A stretch of DNA of 64,000 bases from Bdellovibrionales bacterium CG10_big_fil_rev_8_21_14_0_10_45_34 (GCA_002778785.1 PEZS01000001.1:327666-391665); one strand, 5' to 3'; positions 9,847 to 17,430 are shown, counted from the stretch's first letter. Numbers and translations: made by a program. Notes: a model not told the origin generated them from the sequence alone.

Positions 9847-9870
9847 AATAGTGCCATATATGGCACTATT
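9847..9870. promoter_or_regulatory. Perfect 24-bp palindrome, probable operator of the toxin-antitoxin operon
   Basis: Half-site AATAGTGCCATA followed directly by its reverse complement. It ends nine bases before the toxin start codon. A symmetric site in this position is the usual autoregulatory operator for HigBA-type operons. Confidence 0.7.
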
Positions 9871-10335
9871 AGGTCAATTAAAAAATAGAACTTTTTCTAA
9901 CCGCCGGTTGGCGCGTATCGACCGGCAACTTTTGTATCGTATTGATATTTCTGAGAAAAAACTTGGTGCGCCCTGTTGGACGAGTTTCGAACCGCTGTCC
10001 TCGATTGTGCTTAAAATTGAATTGGCCGTCAATCTACCATTTTTAATAATATAATCTGACGCTTTGTTTTTTAATAACGACATTTAAGCTAGTCAGACAC
10101 ATCTTGCGTCTGTTCCTTAATATTCCTTTTTAATAAAATCCATTCCCAAGCCACCCCTCCGACCAAATGATTACTCGTTTATCAAAAACACCGCCAGCTT
10201 TAGCTGTCACTGGTTATGCCACTCGTAGATTTAAAATTTTCTTTTTCGGCTGGGTTAACTTGGAGTTCTCAACACCATTTGGGTTTCAGAGTTTTACAAA
10301 AACCCCGAAATGGGTTGGAACAAAAGGAGGATTTT
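9871..10335. other. 465-base gap without a convincing gene
   Basis: ORFs here lack ribosome-binding sites and look like chance frames. On the minus strand, 9964-9993 resembles a tRNA 3' end: GGTTCGAAACTCG, then CAGGGCGCACCA. It has about five surplus bases between T-loop and acceptor, and its T-stem does not pair, so it is at most a remnant. A weak CAGAC/GTCTG hairpin near 10090 precedes a T-rich stretch. Confidence 0.5.
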
Positions 10336-10521
10336 ATGGCAAAAGTAAAACAAGAAAGACAAGAGGAACAATTCAAACGAGGCCTAGCATTCGTACCGTT
10401 TCACAAAGTGAGAAAAACTAAAAATGGCTCACAGATTTTAATATACCTTAATTCAGGTTCGGCCATTTCTGTTTCTATTAAGTACCTACTAAAAGTGCTT
10501 GAAGGTCAGGGCGAGGGTTAA
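10336..10521 (+). CDS. Small basic hypothetical protein
   Basis: A 61-residue protein. The ATG at 10336 is chosen because AAAGGAGG ends six bases before it. A longer frame from 10216 has no such site. The N-terminal half is charged (MAKVKQERQEEQFKRG). The second half has FVPFHKVRKTKNGSQILIYL, then SVSIKYLLKVLEGQ. I do not recognise a family. Its stop codon lies within a rho-independent terminator, so it is a single-gene unit. It faces the methylase gene tail-to-tail and is probably part of the accessory element. Confidence 0.65.
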   Translation: MAKVKQERQEEQFKRGLAFVPFHKVRKTKNGSQILIYLNSGSAISVSIKYLLKVLEGQGEG

Positions 10522-10535
10522 ACCTCGCCTTTTTT
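10510..10535 (+). terminator. Rho-independent terminator
   Basis: GGCGAGG and CCTCGCC arms around a six-base loop, followed by six T. It terminates the small gene at 10336 and overlaps that gene's stop codon and the convergent methylase stop. Confidence 0.9.
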
Positions 10536-12429
10536 ATAAAGATAATTCCGATACCGAACCAGCCGTTAAGTGCCTCATAAATTCGAGTTCCGTCATACGG
10601 TTTTGGTAAAACTCCATTCGACTTTTTAAAAAAGCTTTAATAGTTGAGTCTTTAAGCTCCAGCATTGGAATATCAACAAGATTGAGATCTGTCTTTTTCA
10701 CTCGTTGGCGACTTGAGGATGTCCCTCTACCAAGAGCAACAACCTGACTTCTTACAGCTTGTTGTTGAATTAAAAGAAATAATTTCGCTGCATTTAACTG
10801 TCCTTTTTCCTTCGGCTTTAAAACGGCGAACTCTGGGCTACAAGTCCAAGTAGTATTCTCGATTGATGGAATAAAGGTAGCTCTCCAAATATTCGGATTT
10901 AAACATGAAACGAGTATATCACCAGCCTCACAAACTAGAGGCTGCGTAACTGGTGCTTGCGCTAAACACGAGCGAACATCAATCAATCCCGTCTCATCAA
11001 TATCAAGAATAGAAATATGGAGGTGTTTCGAGTTAGCTTTCCGCTCAATTTTTCCAAAATCTCTTCGATGCGTAACTAGACTCTCTAAGGACTTGATAGC
11101 CATAGAAGCATTATCGCTCTTCCTTGACTGGTATTGAATTAAATCAGGAGACAATCGGTCGAAGGACTTCCAGCTTTCCGACCAAGTTAGTATGTCAGTA
11201 TTTTTTTGTTTCACAAAACTACTTGCGATTTTTTCGAGTTGATTTCCATGATTAGACTCGACTCGTTTATTTCCGCTTTTATCAAACCCAATATGTTCGA
11301 TAGTTGCTGTTCCTAACTTTTTAAAGTCAGTATTTTTTCCAATCAGAACAACAGTCGTCTTTGCAACTGTTCCACCGAGAGCAAATGTCACTGTTGGAAG
11401 CGCGAACACTCCGCCAACGGTAAGCTCAACATTATTAATGCGTTCGTAACTAAAAAGTAAGCGAACAAAGTCTTCGGAGTGCGCTATACCATTAGGCAAA
11501 ACTATCCCAAGCACGCCACCACTAGCCAACAAATCCAAGTTTTTCACAATAAACAACCAAGCTGGGTCTATTGTTGCGCCACTATTACTAAAGTTTAAAA
11601 ACTTTAATAATTCAGTGTGGATATGGGACCTAATATTTTCCGTGTATGTGTACTTATTCACTCCAAATGGTGGATTTGTTAGTAAAAGAGCAAACTTTCC
11701 TCTCAGTTTGTCGAGCGAGTCACTTGTCAGTGAGTCTGGAACACAAAAACATTTTGGCTTATTCTCACTTTCCAATAAAAAATTAATCTCGCAAAACTCT
11801 GTATGGATTTTGGACTGGTCAAATAAATAGATTTTTTTGTTAAATGTGTTTTTTTCCGCTTTGTTCTCTAGGGATTTGGCTAGATGGAACATAAATCGTC
11901 CAGTTCCACCAGTGATGTCGCCAGCTACGAAATCACTCTTTTCACTTAACAGTCCGTCCAATACGTTTTTATTCATAATCGCTAATGCCATCTGGACGGT
12001 TGGGGTAACGACTTCTTCTGGGGTGAGGTGAGTACCAAGTCCTTCTCCCGCCTCAAACTTACCCCGTAATAGAGAATTAAAAGCTAGACCTAAAACATCA
12101 AAGTCAGCCGATAAATTATGAATTTTAACTAGAAATCCCAAGACATTTTCTAGTTGAGGCTCAATGTCGCCAAGGACTTGCGAGAGATCATAATCGTCGG
12201 AGCTAAGGTCAAACTTTTTTCGGACGAGATTATACTCATCAACGAATTGGGTGATTGTTGGCGAACCTTTTTTTTCTATAATCGCGTTAAGTTTTCTAGA
12301 GTGCTTTAATACTAACAAAAGACGAGAGACAAAAAATAATGTCTTAGACATAGGCTTTAAGGCCGTATGTGCGTAAATGTAGTCCGCAAAATCTAAAAGA
12401 TGCTGTTCCAAGTTGTTTACTTTACTCAT
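10534..12429 (-). CDS. N6-adenine DNA methyltransferase fused to a specificity-like domain
   Basis: A 631-residue protein. The N-terminal part is HsdM-like: a helical head, THLTPEEVV (about residue 133), SAM motif I GDITGGTGRFM near 168, and catalytic motif IV NPPFGV near 250. After about residue 430 it changes to a type I specificity-like (TRD) region: KSLESLVTHRRDFGKI, then GDILVSCLNP and ALGRGTSSSRQRVK, which is typical of HsdS-family domains. Methylase and recognition functions are thus in one chain, as in some type IIG/IIB or type I-derived solitary systems, but no nuclease motif is visible here. The divergent gene across a 129-base gap is a MamI-like endonuclease, so this is probably its cognate methylase. 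Codon use is AT-rich. Confidence 0.88.
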   Translation of the reverse strand: MSKVNNLEQHLLDFADYIYAHTALKPMSKTLFFVSRLLLVLKHSRKLNAIIEKKGSPTITQFVDEYNLVRKKFDLSSDDYDLSQVLGDIEPQLENVLGFLVKIHNLSADFDVLGLAFNSLLRGKFEAGEGLGTHLTPEEVVTPTVQMALAIMNKNVLDGLLSEKSDFVAGDITGGTGRFMFHLAKSLENKAEKNTFNKKIYLFDQSKIHTEFCEINFLLESENKPKCFCVPDSLTSDSLDKLRGKFALLLTNPPFGVNKYTYTENIRSHIHTELLKFLNFSNSGATIDPAWLFIVKNLDLLASGGVLGIVLPNGIAHSEDFVRLLFSYERINNVELTVGGVFALPTVTFALGGTVAKTTVVLIGKNTDFKKLGTATIEHIGFDKSGNKRVESNHGNQLEKIASSFVKQKNTDILTWSESWKSFDRLSPDLIQYQSRKSDNASMAIKSLESLVTHRRDFGKIERKANSKHLHISILDIDETGLIDVRSCLAQAPVTQPLVCEAGDILVSCLNPNIWRATFIPSIENTTWTCSPEFAVLKPKEKGQLNAAKLFLLIQQQAVRSQVVALGRGTSSSRQRVKKTDLNLVDIPMLELKDSTIKAFLKSRMEFYQNRMTELEFMRHLTAGSVSELSL

Positions 12430-12558
12430 TTTTTCCCCTTAACTTTTCAAAATGTTAGACTAAAATCCAGGCTCTGCAAAGGATTATGATCCGCATCCGA
12501 AATTATCGCATTGCTTCAGGCCTCAAGAAATCACTAGTAATTTCCGAATAGTGGGTCG
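12430..12558. promoter_or_regulatory. Divergent promoter region with a GATNNNNATC site
   Basis: This gap must hold the promoters of both the methylase (left) and the endonuclease (right). At 12482-12491 it contains GATTATGATC, flanked to give GGATTATGATCC. GATNNNNATC is the known MamI target. Its presence here fits control of one or both genes by binding or methylation of their own site; that role is inferred. Confidence 0.5.
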
Positions 12559-13245
12559 ATGAACGGAAAAAAAACTTATCCACAAAACATCATTGATGCT
12601 CTTCAACTCTTAGACGCACACTGCAAGGCATTCTACGATATTCACCCCATTGCTCATAAGTATAGCCACCCAATTCCAAACGATACTCGTGCTTGGTCGC
12701 AAATCCTCGCATCCGTGTTATCAGGTATCAAAGGTCTCGCTCAAAAAAAAGGAGCAGACCTAAGCGATGGCTCCGACGTAAAAGGTGCAAACTGTTGGGA
12801 GGCTATTGATACTCCAAGATTTAACGGGGTTCTGCCATCAGGCCGGAAATCGGAAACCTCAAAAAAAGAATTAAATGTAACAGCATTGGACGATATTCCC
12901 CGCATCTACTTTGTTCTCTGGGACGACGAGCCAGTAACAAATAATAAGAGATGTAGAGTATGGTGTGTCCGTACAGCAAAGGATAAAGTTTTCCGTTCTG
13001 TAAGTGCCAAATGGTATGAACTAAGAGTGTCTGGTGAAATTAAGAGTGATAACTTTCAACTCCACCCACCTCGCCATCAAAATTCCAATGTCATTCGAAA
13101 CACTTGTGGAAATATAGAAATGCCACTTTTGTTTTCAGCCACGAAAAAAAATAGCCATTTTTCTTGTGACCATTATAATCCCGACGTCATTGAAAATGGG
13201 CTATGCCAACTGGTACAAGCAGAAAATAAGAGACCGAAAAAATAG
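12559..13245 (+). CDS. MamI-like type II restriction endonuclease
   Basis: A 228-residue protein. The central stretch has SDGSDVKGANCWEAIDTP followed by RFNGVLPSGR. I recall this as characteristic of the RE_MamI family (MamI cuts GATNNNNATC); the assignment is from memory. The DVKGAN segment could be the D-x-K half of a PD-(D/E)xK nuclease core, followed by strands IPRIYFVLWDDE and KRCRVWCVRTAK. The gene is divergent from the fused methylase/specificity gene, a common restriction-modification layout. The start ATG at 12559 has a weak upstream site (GTGGGTCG). It ends before a hairpin that better serves the convergent gene. Confidence 0.7.
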   Translation: MNGKKTYPQNIIDALQLLDAHCKAFYDIHPIAHKYSHPIPNDTRAWSQILASVLSGIKGLAQKKGADLSDGSDVKGANCWEAIDTPRFNGVLPSGRKSETSKKELNVTALDDIPRIYFVLWDDEPVTNNKRCRVWCVRTAKDKVFRSVSAKWYELRVSGEIKSDNFQLHPPRHQNSNVIRNTCGNIEMPLLFSATKKNSHFSCDHYNPDVIENGLCQLVQAENKRPKK

Positions 13246-13277
13246 ATCTTAATCTCTATTCAATCATCAAAATAAAA

Positions 13278-13297
13278 AACACCCATTTTGGGGTGTT
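13278..13297 (-). terminator. Terminator for the leftward operon
   Basis: Arms AACACCC and GGGTGTT around a six-base loop. Read leftward, the stem is followed by TTTTTTATTTT, so it mainly terminates the operon ending at 13331. It may also work weakly for the endonuclease gene. Confidence 0.8.
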
Positions 13298-13330
13298 CAT
13301 TAAGTTTAAAGCTACTATGAAATGTCTATC

Positions 13331-13597
13331 CTAATTTAAGTCGCTTTTTGCGATTTCATCAAAGTCAACCCTATACAGCGAACCAATATCCAAAAATACA
13401 TCTAAAAGTTCATTGCTTGGATTTGTTTTTAGCTCTTGCTCCATTTCGTAGATTAGGTCTCTCAATTTATCGCTGTAATCTTGCCAGCTTTTAGAGGACT
13501 TTTTCAGTACCTCCTTTAAATCATAAAAATCGTTATCCAATCGTAATGAGCAAGCCCAAGTCTCACGATTTACCCAGCCATTGTATTTTGTATCCAT
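13331..13597 (-). CDS. Small hypothetical protein of phage/plasmid type
   Basis: An 88-residue acidic protein beginning MDTKYNGWVNRETWACSL. The GW-NRETW motif is typical of small proteins found on phages and plasmids (a DUF7249-like group, from memory) with no known function. ATG at 13597 is preferred over the GTG two codons upstream, because that GTG lies within the AGGGAG ribosome-binding site. It is the last gene before the terminator of the leftward unit. A gap of about 120 bases separates it from the next gene upstream, so it could have its own promoter. Confidence 0.7.
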   Translation of the reverse strand: MDTKYNGWVNRETWACSLRLDNDFYDLKEVLKKSSKSWQDYSDKLRDLIYEMEQELKTNPSNELLDVFLDIGSLYRVDFDEIAKSDLN

Positions 13598-13718
13598 ATT
13601 CACTCCCTGTCTTTCGGCGTTGATTTCGGGTTCTCACTTGCGGAAACCCTTAACTGTTAAATGGAGTTTTTTAGGATAGACTGAGATTTTCTGGGCGACT
13701 TTTTAAATTATTTTCTAT

Positions 13719-13919
13719 TCAACTTATATGGAGCTGATTTATCGAATTAAAAATGGCGACATTGTCACGAATAGTAATTAATTCGGCCTCAATTTGCTCT
13801 TGGCTTATCCTTGGATATTTAATTACTAAATCCTGAATGGGCATTTTTAATAAATCTCTCTCATAATCGCTCAAAAAATAATCCCAAGGCAGAAGTTTAA
13901 ACTTTTCTTCGTGAAACAT
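13719..13919 (-). CDS. Small hypothetical protein in the mobilization operon
   Basis: A 66-residue protein starting MFHEEKFKLLPWDYFLSDYE. ATG at 13919 is chosen because GGAGG lies seven bases upstream; the longer frame from 13934 starts inside that site. It overlaps the end of the cysteine-peptidase-like gene by 23 bases, which implies translational coupling. The helical pattern DLVIKYPRISQEQIEAELI resembles a helix-turn-helix or an adaptor helix pair, but no family is recognised. Confidence 0.65.
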   Translation of the reverse strand: MFHEEKFKLLPWDYFLSDYERDLLKMPIQDLVIKYPRISQEQIEAELITIRDNVAIFNSINQLHIS

Positions 13920-14493
13920 TGTCTTCCTCCACATTTAATCCGAAAAAAATAAGTGTCGTTGGTCGGGAAAAATAAAAGGCACTGAGAAGGAAATCCAGAT
14001 TAGAGCGAAGTCCATCGAAATAAACCTCGCCCTTCTCGCTATGAATAAATGAGACGTGATTAAGAACGTCCTTTGCTTTGTCTCCTGGCTTCGCTGGCAC
14101 CTCCATTAGACTTAAGGCGATACTACCTTGCGAGAGGCGATTTAAAAATATACGCAAAAAAACTTCTTCATTCATTCCGTTGGGATTTATCACGAGCATT
14201 CGGCAAGAGTTGAATGTTGGGTGTTTGTCAATAATGCCCAGTAGCGTTTCAGGTTGAACACTGTTATTTTTTTCATTTGTTAACTCTTGAATGAGTTTCA
14301 TTTCCTCAAAGGGCGATACATTGTCGCTAATTTTAAGACGTTTCTTTAAAGTCAAAATCGCATTAAGTAGTGCGATAGTGGAACAACCACAAGCCCTTGG
14401 GTCTTCAGTCCCCGATTTATCTGGGTCAATAATATTGTAATAAGGGGCCTCGCACGCAGGATTTTTTAATTCGTTTACATCAATGATTTTCAT
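13897..14493 (-). CDS. Putative papain-like cysteine peptidase
   Basis: A 198-residue protein. The segment PRACGCSTIALLNAIL (about residues 32-47) looks like the nucleophile helix of C39/papain-like peptidases. NHVSFIHSEKGEVYFDGL, further on, gives the matching His and downstream Asp in the usual order Cys...His...Asp. These three residues are visible; peptidase activity is inferred. There is no signal peptide. The ribosome-binding site AGGAGG lies six bases before the ATG, and the start overlaps the previous gene's stop by four bases (ATGA). In a mobilization operon it might process an operon partner or act on recipient proteins. It has no counterpart I recall in Tn916-type modules. Confidence 0.5.
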   Translation of the reverse strand: MKIIDVNELKNPACEAPYYNIIDPDKSGTEDPRACGCSTIALLNAILTLKKRLKISDNVSPFEEMKLIQELTNEKNNSVQPETLLGIIDKHPTFNSCRMLVINPNGMNEEVFLRIFLNRLSQGSIALSLMEVPAKPGDKAKDVLNHVSFIHSEKGEVYFDGLRSNLDFLLSAFYFSRPTTLIFFGLNVEEDNVSRRKV

Positions 14494-14705
14494 ACTTTTG
14501 CCTCCTGTGGCTGATTAGAAAAAAATGAACTAAATTGTCTTCGAAGACCCTCAAGTCGTTCGCCAAAGGCGACTTCCTTAGCTCGTTTGGTGCGTTCGTT
14601 TTCGGCAAACTTTGTTGTCATTCGCTTTAACTCCTGAACCTCATCGCTCTTTGTCTTTTGCCAACTCAAAATCTCCTCAATAATTTCTTTTTGTGTAAAA
14701 CTCAT
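14490..14705 (-). CDS. Small coiled-coil-like protein
   Basis: A 71-residue, highly charged, helical protein (MSFTQKEIIEEILSWQKTKS, ending NQPQEAKV). ATG at 14705 is chosen over the longer frame because AAAGGAGG lies five bases upstream. The longer frame's extra residues translate the ribosome-binding site. It is coupled to the next gene by a four-base ATGA overlap. Length, charge and position next to the Rep/MobT-like gene would suit an accessory of the relaxation complex; no family is recognised. Confidence 0.7.
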   Translation of the reverse strand: MSFTQKEIIEEILSWQKTKSDEVQELKRMTTKFAENERTKRAKEVAFGERLEGLRRQFSSFFSNQPQEAKV

Positions 14706-14727
14706 AACGTATCCTCCTTTGTTTCTA

Positions 14728-15498
14728 TTAAATGGAACTTTCATTTATTAAATCCGCCAAATCTGAATTGAACTTAATCCGCTTCATTGCTTGTGCGACG
14801 ACGAGTGATTTAAGTTTTACCGGGTCAACTTTTTCGATAATTGCCTCAGTGATTAAGGCACAACTATCTGTGCCTAACGTACGAAGTTCGAGATTTATTA
14901 AATCTTCGGGCAATGTTGAAAGCTCGTAACACGATAAAAATCGTTCAAGATATTCGTTCCCTTTTTCCTTTTTTATTTGGCTCGACTTACCATAAGCCAC
15001 GAGGGCAAAACGTGAGTTATATGCTTTATAATAGATGATTTCTTTACGTTTCTTGAGCGTATATTGGGTGAGATTTTTAAAATCGCATTCGTCAAGAAGC
15101 CCATAGATTTTTTCATTTCTATTAATGAACGAAATATCCAAACGGCTCACTAAAAACTTAATTCTTCGCTCTTTCAGAAAATCAATGACGGCTTGAGTGA
15201 GAGTGAGTGCGTCTGGTCTTAAGAAAAATAACCCCTTAAATTGGAGAGACTTTTGGAACTGGCGGGCGGATAGAAAAATCTCTTTGCTCTCGCTTTTGTA
15301 CAGAACACGACTACCCCAGGTGGAACTTGTCTGGGACATTTTTAGAAGACTGAAAATCTCGTGTGCTAAGGCGTCGTTTACAAAAAGCGATGAGTTGAAT
15401 GTTAAACCATCTTCGTCTTTTTGTGGTACGAGTAACGACGTTTTTATTTCGTCGTAAATCTGTATATCGAGGTAGTCTATTCTGGCATTTTTTTTCAT
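14728..15498 (-). CDS. Rep_trans/MobT-like replication initiator or relaxase
   Basis: A 256-residue protein. A SRLDIS strand (about residue 120) is followed by RKEIIYYKAYNSRFALVAYG, KSSQIKKEKG and then the LINLELRTLG strand. This order (RLD, Y-x-K, YGKS, E-L-R) is the pattern of Rep_trans proteins such as plasmid rolling-circle initiators and MobT (Orf20) of Tn916. Such enzymes nick at an origin through a tyrosine. ATG at 15498 follows GGAG by five bases; a longer frame from 15513 lacks a site. It lies just downstream of the FtsK-like gene, the same pairing as orf21-orf20 in Tn916. It therefore probably starts element replication or transfer. Confidence 0.65.
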   Translation of the reverse strand: MKKNARIDYLDIQIYDEIKTSLLVPQKDEDGLTFNSSLFVNDALAHEIFSLLKMSQTSSTWGSRVLYKSESKEIFLSARQFQKSLQFKGLFFLRPDALTLTQAVIDFLKERRIKFLVSRLDISFINRNEKIYGLLDECDFKNLTQYTLKKRKEIIYYKAYNSRFALVAYGKSSQIKKEKGNEYLERFLSCYELSTLPEDLINLELRTLGTDSCALITEAIIEKVDPVKLKSLVVAQAMKRIKFNSDLADLINESSI

Positions 15499-15528
15499 AA
15501 AGTCTCCACACAAAATAAATGGAGATTT

Positions 15529-16785
15529 TTAAATGTCGTCTTTTAGTATGAATGGCACTTGGACTTTAATAACCTCACCATTGCCTGAAAAAATAAATCT
15601 CCCTGCCTTGAGGGTGGTATCGGTCAAAGTTTTTTCGTCACCAACGAGTAATCGGCTCATCTGGGCTGAGTTCCGTCCCAATAAAAAATTGATTATGTTT
15701 GTACGCTGGAGCGTCAGTTCCTCAACCTTGAGAGTCTGGTTACTTAAGATAATGAACACGCCTGATGAGCGGAAAAGTTGGAGGATAGAGTTTAGAAGTG
15801 ACGAGAGTTTCTCTTCAAGTGAATAATGCTCCTTAAGTCTAATAGTTTCATCGTCGCTTTCCTTAGTAATGCGAACACTCGGTCGCGGGGTCATATACTG
15901 CGAGAGTTCGTCCGCAATAATTAAAAATGGTTTCGGAGTTGGCTTTAGGTCAGGATACTTATCTTTAATTTTTAACCAATGAGAAATCGTAATACCGTTA
16001 TCTGCGAGATATTTTCGATACTCATCGATTTCTTTTTTATAGTCCTCAAGTACTGCCACCGCCTCTTTTAGCTCGTCTAAAAAAATGGGATTAAATGATT
16101 TGGCATTATACTTCTTTATGAGCGAGTGAAAATCTGTGCCTTTGGCGTCCAAAATTAAAACTCTGTAATGCTGCTCACCAGTGTTTTTAATCCAAGTATC
16201 AAGAAATGAACTGGCGACCGCCATAATTGAATTACCCTTGCCACCACCAGCCAGGGCAAAAATGCCTAGCGAAAAATCACCTTTGCGCAAATCTAAAATC
16301 AAATCATCGCCAAGAGCGTTTTTGCCAAGCCAGTATTGGCCCACCTCAAGGTTTCTAGGGCAATCAGTCATTGCGAGGGTTTGCTTAAAACTTTCAGTGT
16401 GAAACACGATTTCTCGTTGTCTCCAAGGGAACCGGGGATTTCTTACAGAAATATGCTCAATTTTTTTATCCCAAATGTGTTCGAGGTGTTCCTTTAGACG
16501 TTCAAAATCAAGGACTGCCAATTTGGGATTATATTTAGCGAGTACAATATTATTTTTATCCCGATAAATCTTAATCCGAGAGGCGATAACCTTTTCTCTA
16601 ATGACTTTGGTGCTTGGGTCAATAAACAGTTTTTTCTTTTCGTAATAAAGGCCGAGGGCTTTTAGGTCTTTCATTCGGTAGCGGAAATGATTTTTTATCT
16701 TCTGATAGTAAAATACAAGTAGCCCCACTCCAAAGAGCGAGGCCACAAGTACCGCAACTATTTTCATATTTGCGAGGGAAATCAT
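15529..16785 (-). CDS. FtsK/SpoIIIE-like DNA translocase (coupling protein)
   Basis: A 418-residue protein with one N-terminal membrane segment (about residues 7-27) and a cytoplasmic P-loop ATPase. The Walker A region reads FALAGGGKGNSIM near 178, with the unusual GGGKGNS in place of GxGKS/T. Walker B is FLIIADELS near 290, followed by the sensor-like IILSNQT. This is the shape of the TcpA/Orf21 coupling ATPases of Tn916-type elements, which hand the relaxase-DNA complex to the transfer pore. Only three bases separate it from the gene upstream, so it is within one operon. It is shorter than cellular FtsK and has no gamma domain. Confidence 0.8.
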   Translation of the reverse strand: MISLANMKIVAVLVASLFGVGLLVFYYQKIKNHFRYRMKDLKALGLYYEKKKLFIDPSTKVIREKVIASRIKIYRDKNNIVLAKYNPKLAVLDFERLKEHLEHIWDKKIEHISVRNPRFPWRQREIVFHTESFKQTLAMTDCPRNLEVGQYWLGKNALGDDLILDLRKGDFSLGIFALAGGGKGNSIMAVASSFLDTWIKNTGEQHYRVLILDAKGTDFHSLIKKYNAKSFNPIFLDELKEAVAVLEDYKKEIDEYRKYLADNGITISHWLKIKDKYPDLKPTPKPFLIIADELSQYMTPRPSVRITKESDDETIRLKEHYSLEEKLSSLLNSILQLFRSSGVFIILSNQTLKVEELTLQRTNIINFLLGRNSAQMSRLLVGDEKTLTDTTLKAGRFIFSGNGEVIKVQVPFILKDDI

Positions 16786-16787
16786 AT

Positions 16788-17063
16788 TTATTTCGCCTCT
16801 ACTTTTTTAAGAATGCGCGTGTACGACTTTACAGTTCGTCCATCGGCAATATGAAATTGTTCGACCTCCAATAGATGTTCTCCTACCGGAATGTTCTGGA
16901 GCGATTTACAGCGAATGAAATCAGGAGCCGATAAGGTATTTGTGACCTTACGCTCACTCTCTAGTATGACGACCCACTTAAGATTTTTGCTTAAGTCTTT
17001 TTCGTCGGTCGCAGGGACACACTCAACCACTTTTGCTTTTAGATACTGAACTATTTTTGCCAT
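16788..17063 (-). CDS. Small hypothetical protein, first gene of the mobilization operon
   Basis: A 91-residue protein starting MAKIVQYLKAKVVECVPA. ATG at 17063 is chosen because AAAGGAG lies seven bases upstream. The longer frame to 17183 would translate the long inverted repeat. The pattern of beta strands (KWVVILESERKV, GEHLLEVEQFHI, GRTVKSYTRIL) resembles the small proteins of Tn916-type modules upstream of orf21, but the resemblance is only positional. It has no recognised domain. It is separated from the XRE gene by a 37-base hairpin and so may be expressed separately. Confidence 0.65.
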   Translation of the reverse strand: MAKIVQYLKAKVVECVPATDEKDLSKNLKWVVILESERKVTNTLSAPDFIRCKSLQNIPVGEHLLEVEQFHIADGRTVKSYTRILKKVEAK

Positions 17064-17152
17064 TTTATTTCTCCTTTGTTTTGGTGGCGTAATTGCCAAC
17101 CGAGAAATTAAATGGAAAATCTCAAAAGTAGATTTTTTGTGGGTATATAATG

Positions 17153-17189
17153 CCAGTTTTGGGGGTATTACATATACCCCCAAAACTGG
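17153..17189. repeat. Long perfect inverted repeat (16-bp arms)
   Basis: Arms CCAGTTTTGGGGGTAT (17153-17168) and its exact complement (17174-17189), with the five-base loop TACAT. It starts right after the XRE gene's stop codon and lies upstream of the first mobilization gene. The leftward reading has no T-run, so a simple terminator is less likely than an operator, an attenuator or a nick-site hairpin. Confidence 0.85.
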
Positions 17190-17414
17190 TTAAAGTCGGG
17201 CTAATAGGTTCGCTACCTTAAGATTTAAAGCCTCGGCGATAAAGTAGAGGGTCAAGTATCTGGGGTCTTTCTTGCCATTCTCAATGTCGCTTAAATTACC
17301 TTTGCTAATGCCAGCCTTATTCGCCAGCGCTTCAACGGTCATTAGTCGTCGCTTGCGCCAACTCTGAATGTTAGCGCCCAACTTTAATAGTTTTTTTTCG
17401 TGTGCCTTCACCAC
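17190..17414 (-). CDS. XRE-family transcriptional regulator
   Basis: A 74-residue protein that is almost entirely a Cro/C1-type helix-turn-helix: LGANIQSWRKRRLMTVEALA, then NKAGISKGNLSDIENGKKDP, then LYFIAEALNLKVANLL. It is a DNA-binding repressor type common in mobile elements. GTG at 17414 is the listed start; AGGAGG lies upstream at a normal distance. It is transcribed toward the mobilization operon and away from the recombinase operon. It probably controls one or both through the inverted repeats found on either side of it. Confidence 0.88.
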   Translation of the reverse strand: MVKAHEKKLLKLGANIQSWRKRRLMTVEALANKAGISKGNLSDIENGKKDPRYLTLYFIAEALNLKVANLLARL

Positions 17415-17430
17415 GCACCTCCTGTTTTAA

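Noticed and set aside
9874..10083. 69-aa minus-strand ORF in the gap before the mobile element
   Set aside because: No start signal; it crosses the tRNA-like remnant and looks like a chance frame.
10167..10421. 84-aa plus-strand ORF overlapping the small gene at 10336
   Set aside because: It is in another frame with no ribosome-binding site, while the 10336 start has AAAGGAGG.
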